Below are positions 58,915 to 64,000 of a stretch of 64,000 nucleotides of DNA, one piece after another. The notes under the pieces are model-generated. The model did no database searches, had not been told where the DNA came from, and was given only the letters and a program-made list of their open reading frames with translations. Made by a program: the position numbers and the translations under genes. This DNA comes from Streptosporangium roseum DSM 43021 (GTDB lineage Bacteria; Actinomycetota; Actinomycetes; Streptosporangiales; Streptosporangiaceae), in the NCBI RefSeq assembly GCF_000024865.1, contig NC_013595.1, forward strand, positions 6,820,001 to 6,884,000. Reading direction: 5' to 3'. How positions within the stretch are numbered: the first letter of the stretch is position 1; each line of letters begins with the position of its first letter.

Positions 58915-60735
58915 TTATTCCACCGTGACGCTCTTAGCCAGGTTGCGAGGCTTGTCCACGTCACGCTCCAGCGCCACGGCGGCGTGGTAGGCCAGGAGCT
59001 GGAGCGGGATCGACAGCAGGATCGGGTCCAGCTCCGTCTCGTTCCTGGGCACCACGACGCAGTCGTCGGCCAGCTTGGGGTCGGCCGTACGGTGGCCCAC
59101 CATGAGCACCCGGCCGCCGCGCGCGCGGATCTCGCCCAGCGTGGTGAGGTTCTTGTCCAGCAGCTCGTCGTCGGGGACGATCGCCACGGTCGGCATCTCC
59201 GGGCCGATCAGCGCCAGCGGCCCGTGCTTGAGCTCGCTGGCCGGGTAGGCCTCGGCGTGCACGTAGGAGATCTCCTTGAGCTTCTGCGCGCCCTCGCGCG
59301 CCACCGGGTAGCCCCGGACCCGGCCGACGAACATCATGCTCGGCGAGTCGGCGTACTTGCGCGCGAGCTCCTTGATCTGCGGCTCCAGCGCGAGGATCTC
59401 CTTGATCTGGCCGGGCAGCCTGCGCAGGCCCTCGCAGATGCGGCGGCCGTCGGCCGGGGACAGGTCGCGCACCCGGCCCAGGTGCAGCGCCAGCAGCGCG
59501 AAGGCCACCGCGGTCGAGGTGAACGCCTTCGTGCTCGCCACCGAGACCTCCGGGCCGGCGTGCAGGTAGACACCGCCGTCGCACTCGCGGGCGATGGCGC
59601 TGCCGACGGTGTTGACGATGCCGAGCACCCGGCCGCCCTTGCGCTTGAGCTCCTGGACGGCGGCGAGGGTGTCGTAGGTCTCCCCCGACTGGCTGATCGC
59701 CACGTAGAGGGTGTCGGGCTCCACGACCGGGCTGCGGTAGCGGAACTCGCTGGCCGGCTCGGCGTCGGCCGGGATCCGCGCCAGCTCCTCGATGAGCTGG
59801 GCGCCGATCTGGCCCGAGTAGTAGGCGGAGCCGCAACCGATGATCTTCACTCGGCGGAACGACCGGGTCTCGCGCGCGTCCATGTTGAGACCGCCCAGGT
59901 GGGCGATGTGGAAGCGGTCGTCCAGCCGCCCGCGCAGCGTCCGGGCCACGGTCTCGGGCTGCTCGGAGATCTCCTTGAGCAGGTAGTGCTCGTAGCCGCC
60001 GGTGTCGTAGTGCCCGGCATCCCAGTCGACGGTCAGCGGCTCCTTGGCCGTCGGCCTCGCGTCGCCGGCGAAGGTGTGGAACCCGTCGGCCTTCAGCACC
60101 GCCAGCTCGCCGTCCTCCAGGTGCACCACCTGGCGGGTGTAGCGGACCAGCGCGGCCACGTCGGAGGCGGCGAACATCTCCTTCTCGCCGATGCCCAGCA
60201 CGATCGGGCTGCCGTTGCGGGCCACCACCACCTCGCCGGGCCGCTGGGCGTCGATCACCGCGATGCCGTAGGTGCCCACGATCCGCTTCAGCGCCGTCCG
60301 GACCGCCTCCTCCAGCGAGTCGGCCTCCACGACGGTGCGGGCGATCAGGTGCGACAGCACCTCGGTGTCGGTCTCGGACAGGAAGACCGCGCCGTCGGCC
60401 TCCAGCTTGGCGCGCAGCTCGTCGGCGTTCTCGATGATGCCGTTGTGCACGACGGCGATGCGCTCGTCGGCGGACAGGTGGGGGTGGGCGTTGACGTCGC
60501 TGGGCGCCCCGTGGGTGGCCCACCGGGTGTGCCCGATGCCCAGTCCCCCCTTGAACCGCGCCGGCACGACCGCCGCCAGGTCGGCCACCCGGCCCTTGAC
60601 CTTGCGCATCTTCAGACCCTTGTTGGAGATCACCACGCCGGCCGAGTCGTAGCCCCGGTACTCAAGGCGCTGCAGGCCCTCCAGCAGGATCGGCGCCGCA
60701 TCCTTGGGCCCTACATAAGCCACGATTCCGCACAT
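58915..60735 (-). CDS. glmS: Glutamine-fructose-6-phosphate aminotransferase (isomerizing)
   Basis: 606 residues. Cys 2 nucleophile (MCGIVAYVGP), YRGYDSAGV, GHTRWATHGAPSDVNAHPH in the glutaminase half. Two SIS domains follow, with GCGSAYYSGQIGAQLIE and SQSGETYDTLA, and the C-terminus ends KPRNLAKSVTVE. It makes glucosamine-6-phosphate for peptidoglycan. Lies 11 bp downstream of the conserved small gene, same strand. Confidence 0.96.
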   Translation of the reverse strand: MCGIVAYVGPKDAAPILLEGLQRLEYRGYDSAGVVISNKGLKMRKVKGRVADLAAVVPARFKGGLGIGHTRWATHGAPSDVNAHPHLSADERIAVVHNGIIENADELRAKLEADGAVFLSETDTEVLSHLIARTVVEADSLEEAVRTALKRIVGTYGIAVIDAQRPGEVVVARNGSPIVLGIGEKEMFAASDVAALVRYTRQVVHLEDGELAVLKADGFHTFAGDARPTAKEPLTVDWDAGHYDTGGYEHYLLKEISEQPETVARTLRGRLDDRFHIAHLGGLNMDARETRSFRRVKIIGCGSAYYSGQIGAQLIEELARIPADAEPASEFRYRSPVVEPDTLYVAISQSGETYDTLAAVQELKRKGGRVLGIVNTVGSAIARECDGGVYLHAGPEVSVASTKAFTSTAVAFALLALHLGRVRDLSPADGRRICEGLRRLPGQIKEILALEPQIKELARKYADSPSMMFVGRVRGYPVAREGAQKLKEISYVHAEAYPASELKHGPLALIGPEMPTVAIVPDDELLDKNLTTLGEIRARGGRVLMVGHRTADPKLADDCVVVPRNETELDPILLSIPLQLLAYHAAVALERDVDKPRNLAKSVTVE

Positions 60736-60746
60736 CTAACCGCTCC

Positions 60747-61022
60747 TTACCCGTAGACGATCCGGCGCAGCTGGCGCAGGGAGAGTTCAGGTGCCGCGAC
60801 ACGGCGGGACGGGATCTCGGCGGCGATCCGGGGGAAGATCTCCTCGTTGACCAGCCCCCTGGCCTTGAGCTCGGCGTGACGCCGCCGGACGAACTCCTCG
60901 ACGGGCTCGGAGAAGTAGGCCAGCACGTCCGCCACCACCCGCGCCGCCTCGCCCGGACCGAGCGCGCTCGTCCGGGTCAGGTGGGTAATCAGATCCTCAT
61001 GCGGATGCCATGCCGTGGACAC
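60747..61022 (-). CDS. Conserved small protein upstream of glmS
   Basis: 91 residues, starting at GTG as STAWHPHEDLITHLTRTSAL. Helical, with EAARVVADVLAYFSEPVEEF and RRRHAELKARGLVNEEIF, ending LSLRQLRRIVYG. I recall near-identical proteins in related actinomycetes, always short and soluble, no known function. Start chosen by that similarity; a ribosome site is weak. Cotranscribed with glmS, suggesting a link to amino-sugar metabolism. Confidence 0.7.
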   Translation of the reverse strand: MSTAWHPHEDLITHLTRTSALGPGEAARVVADVLAYFSEPVEEFVRRRHAELKARGLVNEEIFPRIAAEIPSRRVAAPELSLRQLRRIVYG

Positions 61023-61176
61023 AGAGCAGGACCATACGCACCATCGGTGGCCTTCACCAAGTTTTCTGCCCGATTTCGGGCAAGGATTGCCCCAGTCGGC
61101 CCCAAGCACCCCCGACCGTGAGACAGTCGGCAATCGAACATAACTCTGGGTAGTCGTCCGGTCGGGAGGGACCACC

Positions 61177-63177
61177 ATGCGCCGTCTGCCGGCAGTCACC
61201 GTCCTCGCCCTCGTCGCCGTGCTGGCCCTGCCCGCCGCCGCGGCGCCGACGCCGGACGGCGGGCGGACGGAGAGCGGGCAGGCTCCCCCCGCCCGGACGG
61301 CCCCGGCGCACGGGACGCCGGGGAGGGGGCAGGCGGCCACCGCCCGGCCGTACGGGACATCGGAGAGCAGGCAGGCGGCCTTCGCCCGGGCGGCCCGGAC
61401 GTACGGCGTGCCGGAGAGCGTGCTCCTCGCGGTCTCCTACCTGGAGTCCCGCTGGGACGCCAACGACGGGCTGCCCAGCGTCTCGGCGGGCTACGGCCCC
61501 ATGCACCTGGTCGACGGCCGGACCGGTCCGGGCCGCCACCGTCACGGCGGGGAGGACCCGCGCGGCGACGAGAGCCGGCCGCACCCGCCCGTGGTCCCGG
61601 AGCCCGCTGCGCCCCCGCCCGAGGACACCCTGCGCCGCGCGGCGGAGCTGACCGGGATCGCCCCCGGGCTGCTGCGCCGGGACCCGGTGGCCAACATCCA
61701 GGGCGGCGCGGCGCTGCTCGCCGACCACCAGCGGCGTACCGGCGAGCGGCCGAGCACCGATCCGGCACGGTGGTACGGCGCGGTGGCCCGCTATCCGGGC
61801 ACGAAGGACGCCGGGGCGGCGACGTCCTTCGCCGACGAGGTCTACGCGACGATCCGCACCGGCGTCGCGCGCGTGACCGACGACGGCGAGCGGGTGGTCC
61901 TGCCCGCGATCCCGGACCTGTCCCCGCGGCGGCCGCCCGCCCCGTCCGGACTGCTCCGCGCCCCCGCCCCCGCCGCCGGCCCCGACTGCCCGCCCACCGT
62001 CTCCTGCGAGTGGATGCCGGCCGCCTACCGCCGGCTCAAGAACGGCGACTACGGCAACCACGACCGCTACGACGGCCCCCGCCGGATCGACTACATCGTC
62101 ATCCACGACGGGGAGAGCAGCTATGACGCCATAACCCGGCTGACCCGCAACCCCACCTACCTGAGCTGGCACTTCACGCTGCGATCCGGCGACGGCCACA
62201 TCGCCCAGCACCTGCGGGGCAGCGACATCGGCTGGCACGCGGGAAACTGGTACGTCAACACCCGCTCCATCGGCCTGGAGCACGAGGGCTACCTGGCCAA
62301 GGGCGGCGCCTGGTACACCGAGGCGATGTACCGCTCCTCGGCCGCGCTGGTCGCCCATCTCGCGCGCAAGTACGGCGTGCCCCTGAACCGGGCGCACATC
62401 ATCGGCCACGACAACGTGCCGGGCACCACCCCGGAGGGCGTGCGGGACATGCACCAGGACCCCGGCCCCTACTGGGACTGGGCCCACTACTTCGAGCTGC
62501 TCGGCAGCCCGCTGACCGGCTCCGCCGACCCCGGCTCCCGCTCGGTGCTGATCAGGCCGGACTACGCCCTCAACCAGCCGCGCTTCACCGGCTGCGCCAA
62601 GTCCGGCGAGTGCCCCCCGCAGGGTGCCGCCTCGGTCTGGCTGCACAGCCGCCCCTCGGAGGAGGCCCCGCTGGTCAAGGACATCGGCAAGCACCCCACG
62701 GGCGCCTCCACCTACGGCGTCTACGACCACGCGGCCCGTGCCTCCACCGGCCAGCGCTACGCGCTCGCCGAGCGCAGGGGCGACTGGACGGCCATCTGGT
62801 ATCTCGGGCAGAAGGCGTGGTTTCATGACCCCGAGACCGCCCGCACGTCCGTGCCCGCCGCCGGCCGCCTGGTGACGCCCCGGCCCGGCCGCGCCCCCGT
62901 CAAGGTGTACGGCAGGGCCTACCCCGAGGCGTCGGCCTACCCCCGGGGCGTCCCCCGGCAGGAGCTGATCCCCCTGCAGTACTCCTTCCCTGCCGGGCAG
63001 TTCTACAGCCTTGGCATGACGAGCCGCGCCACCTACCTCCGGTCGGGCGCCCTGGACCCGTCGAGGAACCGGGTCGTCAGGGGCGACGTCCGTTACCACC
63101 AGATCCAGTTCGGCCACCGGATCATGTTCGTCCGGGCCGCCGACGTCAAGGTGGTCCCCCAGGAAGATCCCCGGTAG
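61177..63177 (+). CDS. Secreted N-acetylmuramoyl-L-alanine amidase
   Basis: 666 residues. Signal peptide (PAVTVLALVAVLALPAAAA), a Gly/Pro-rich linker, then a transglycosylase-like helical segment (YGVPESVLLAVSYLESRWDA). The amidase_2 domain is at about 305-450, with zinc His in DYIVIHDGES, YVNTRSIGLEHEGY and HIIGHDNVPGTTPEG followed by DPGPYWDW. The C-terminal third contains SH3-like repeats (GVYDHAARASTGQRYALAER). It cuts peptidoglycan stem peptides outside the cell. Divergent from the glmS unit. Confidence 0.9.
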   Translation: MRRLPAVTVLALVAVLALPAAAAPTPDGGRTESGQAPPARTAPAHGTPGRGQAATARPYGTSESRQAAFARAARTYGVPESVLLAVSYLESRWDANDGLPSVSAGYGPMHLVDGRTGPGRHRHGGEDPRGDESRPHPPVVPEPAAPPPEDTLRRAAELTGIAPGLLRRDPVANIQGGAALLADHQRRTGERPSTDPARWYGAVARYPGTKDAGAATSFADEVYATIRTGVARVTDDGERVVLPAIPDLSPRRPPAPSGLLRAPAPAAGPDCPPTVSCEWMPAAYRRLKNGDYGNHDRYDGPRRIDYIVIHDGESSYDAITRLTRNPTYLSWHFTLRSGDGHIAQHLRGSDIGWHAGNWYVNTRSIGLEHEGYLAKGGAWYTEAMYRSSAALVAHLARKYGVPLNRAHIIGHDNVPGTTPEGVRDMHQDPGPYWDWAHYFELLGSPLTGSADPGSRSVLIRPDYALNQPRFTGCAKSGECPPQGAASVWLHSRPSEEAPLVKDIGKHPTGASTYGVYDHAARASTGQRYALAERRGDWTAIWYLGQKAWFHDPETARTSVPAAGRLVTPRPGRAPVKVYGRAYPEASAYPRGVPRQELIPLQYSFPAGQFYSLGMTSRATYLRSGALDPSRNRVVRGDVRYHQIQFGHRIMFVRAADVKVVPQEDPR

Positions 63178-63253
63178 GCCGCCGGGTTGCGCACATCCGC
63201 GCTCCGGAGGCGCTAGAGTTTTCACGTGCCCCGGACGAGTCGCCGGGAATCAC

Positions 63254-63325
63254 GCGGAAGTGGCTCAGTGGTAGAGCATCACCTTGCCAAGGTGAGGGTC
63301 GCGGGTTCGAATCCCGTCTTCCGCT
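63254..63325 (+). tRNA. tRNA-Gly (GCC)
   Basis: GCGGAAG acceptor pairs with CTTCCGC, the anticodon loop is TTGCCAA and the T loop GTTCGAATC. CCA follows the discriminator in the DNA (63326-63328). A TAGAGT -10-like hexamer lies about 40 bp upstream. Confidence 0.95.
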
Positions 63326-63350
63326 CCAGCAGGTCCTCCGGGATCTGACT

Positions 63351-63421
63351 GGTGGAGTGGCCGAGAGGCGAGGCAACGGCCTGCAAAGCCGTGTACACGG
63401 GTTCAAATCCCGTCTCCACCT
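63351..63421 (+). tRNA. tRNA-Cys (GCA)
   Basis: GGTGGAG pairs with CTCCACC, anticodon loop CTGCAAA, T arm GGGTTCAAATCCC. No encoded CCA. Lies 25 bp after the first tRNA-Gly. Confidence 0.95.
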
Positions 63422-63498
63422 CAGTGCACGGACATCGGAGTCCCAAGGATCCGGTAAAGTAGCGCATGTGCCGCAGAGGGGAAACCCGAAGCAGACAC

Positions 63499-63570
63499 GC
63501 GGAAGTGGCTCAGTGGTAGAGCATCACCTTGCCAAGGTGAGGGTCGCGGGTTCGAATCCCGTCTTCCGCT
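63499..63570 (+). tRNA. tRNA-Gly (GCC), second copy
   Basis: All 72 bases equal the first tRNA-Gly, but CCA is not encoded. A TAAAGT hexamer lies about 40 bp upstream, suggesting its own promoter. Confidence 0.95.
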
Positions 63571-63583
63571 CTGGTTCACCCGA

Positions 63584-63655
63584 GGACGATTAGCTCAGCG
63601 GGAGAGCGCTTCCCTGACACGGAAGAGGTCACAGGTTCAATCCCTGTATCGTCCA
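63584..63655 (+). tRNA. tRNA-Val (GAC)
   Basis: GGACGAT pairs with ATCGTCC, anticodon loop CTGACAC, T arm CAGGTTCAATCCCTG. CCA encoded at 63656-63658. Only 13 bp after the second tRNA-Gly, so cotranscribed. Confidence 0.95.
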
Positions 63656-63662
63656 CCATCGA

Positions 63663-63695
63663 AGATCCCCAGGCTCCGGCCTGGGGATCTTTTTT
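63663..63695 (+). terminator. Rho-independent terminator of the tRNA cluster
   Basis: AGATCCCCAGGC and GCCTGGGGATCT give a perfect 12-bp stem with a TCCG loop, followed by a run of six T. It is the clearest intrinsic terminator in the window. Confidence 0.92.
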
Positions 63696-63876
63696 CTGCC
63701 GGTACCACCGAGCCGGTGGCACCGCGACGCCGAGAGCGCCGATCCCCTTTCACAGATCGCGACGATCTTCCTCTTGACACGCGGCGCATCGCCGGCGAGA
63801 GGCAACATAGAGGGACGCATAGCTGGAAATCGGTTAATCGCTATGCTCTTTTGACCGTGGCGAAAGGGGCCGGCCT

Positions 63877-64000
63877 GTGCAGCGCGTGGTGGTCGATCCG
63901 GAGGTGCCCGCGGACGTCGCCGAGCTCCTCCGGCGGAACGGGCCACTGCTCTCCCGCTTCCGGGCCGGATGGAGTCCGGAGCCGGGGGACGTCTCGCGGC
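63877..64000 (+). CDS. 5' end of an unidentified gene, cut by the window
   Basis: AAAGGGG precedes a GTG. The first 41 residues begin MQRVVVDPEVPADVAELLRR and continue NGPLLSRFRAGWSPEPGDVSR. Codon use is typical of this genome. No family recognised from this stretch, and no membrane helix or signal peptide in it. Confidence 0.55.
   Translation, partial: MQRVVVDPEVPADVAELLRRNGPLLSRFRAGWSPEPGDVSR

Noticed and set aside
63629..63946. Minus-strand 105-codon frame after the tRNAs
   Set aside because: It runs through the terminator hairpin and tRNA-Val 3' end; composition not gene-like.

Overview
The window is a high-GC actinomycete chromosome segment. Evidence: overwhelmingly G/C third codon positions, frequent GTG/TTG starts, GTGA/ATGA gene overlaps, a GlgA(GlgM)/GlgC divergent pair as in mycobacteria, a P450-ferredoxin pair, DUF6879 and DUF6082 proteins, and a cobalamin riboswitch in front of a class I ribonucleotide reductase. 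The style resembles Streptosporangiaceae (Streptosporangium/Nonomuraea). That placement is inference; no rRNA is present.

Layout. 0-5.1 kb: an MMPL transporter converges on an MFS-transporter/amidohydrolase pair. 5.2-16 kb: a complete L-arabinose locus on the minus strand. It runs from a LacI-type regulator through a galactofuranose-type ABC importer (YtfQ-YtfR-YtfT-YjfF) to araB-araD-araA. Five related 14-bp operator-like palindromes mark the control points, and a fragment of an arabinofuranosidase gene lies beside them. 16-27.7 kb: an accessory stretch with a TIR-transmembrane-WD40 protein, a lipoprotein/DUF1023 hydrolase pair, a small secreted protein, a DUF6879 pair, a DUF6082 membrane protein, a bacterial voltage-gated sodium-channel homologue, a ribbon-helix-helix/PemK toxin-antitoxin pair, a frameshifted DksA/TraR zinc-finger gene and a DUF2332 gene.

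27.9-34.1 kb: a 1307-residue NRPS-like adenylation/carrier/membrane/left-handed-beta-helix protein with a short M1 aminopeptidase behind it, then a second candidate toxin-antitoxin pair with a DUF5615 PIN-like protein. 34.4-43.9 kb: small metabolic and regulatory genes (rhamnose mutarotase family, Nei2 glycosylase, DapA family with a divergent LysR regulator, tryptophan 2,3-dioxygenase with a divergent Lrp regulator, P450 and ferredoxin with a divergent TetR regulator). 44.3-54.1 kb: GNAT, sirohydrochlorin-chelatase-like, PgeF, PH-domain, GlgA/GlgC, TetR-VOC, a beta-helical membrane protein and MscS. 54.2-63.2 kb: nrdA-nrdB under a B12 riboswitch, an orphan TctC-type lipoprotein, glmS and a secreted amidase. 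63.25-63.7 kb: a Gly-Cys-Gly-Val tRNA cluster closed by a strong terminator, then the start of a truncated gene.

Two patterns run through the window. Gaps between genes often hold decayed genes: IS982 transposase, arabinofuranosidase, DksA/TraR, SDR, aldo/keto reductase and F420-type nitroreductase fragments, several with large internal deletions. GC-rich minisatellite-like repeats occur both between genes (44 bp x4, about 50 bp x3, 14 bp x3) and inside genes (39 bp x3 in the NRPS-like protein, a related insert in the LysR gene).
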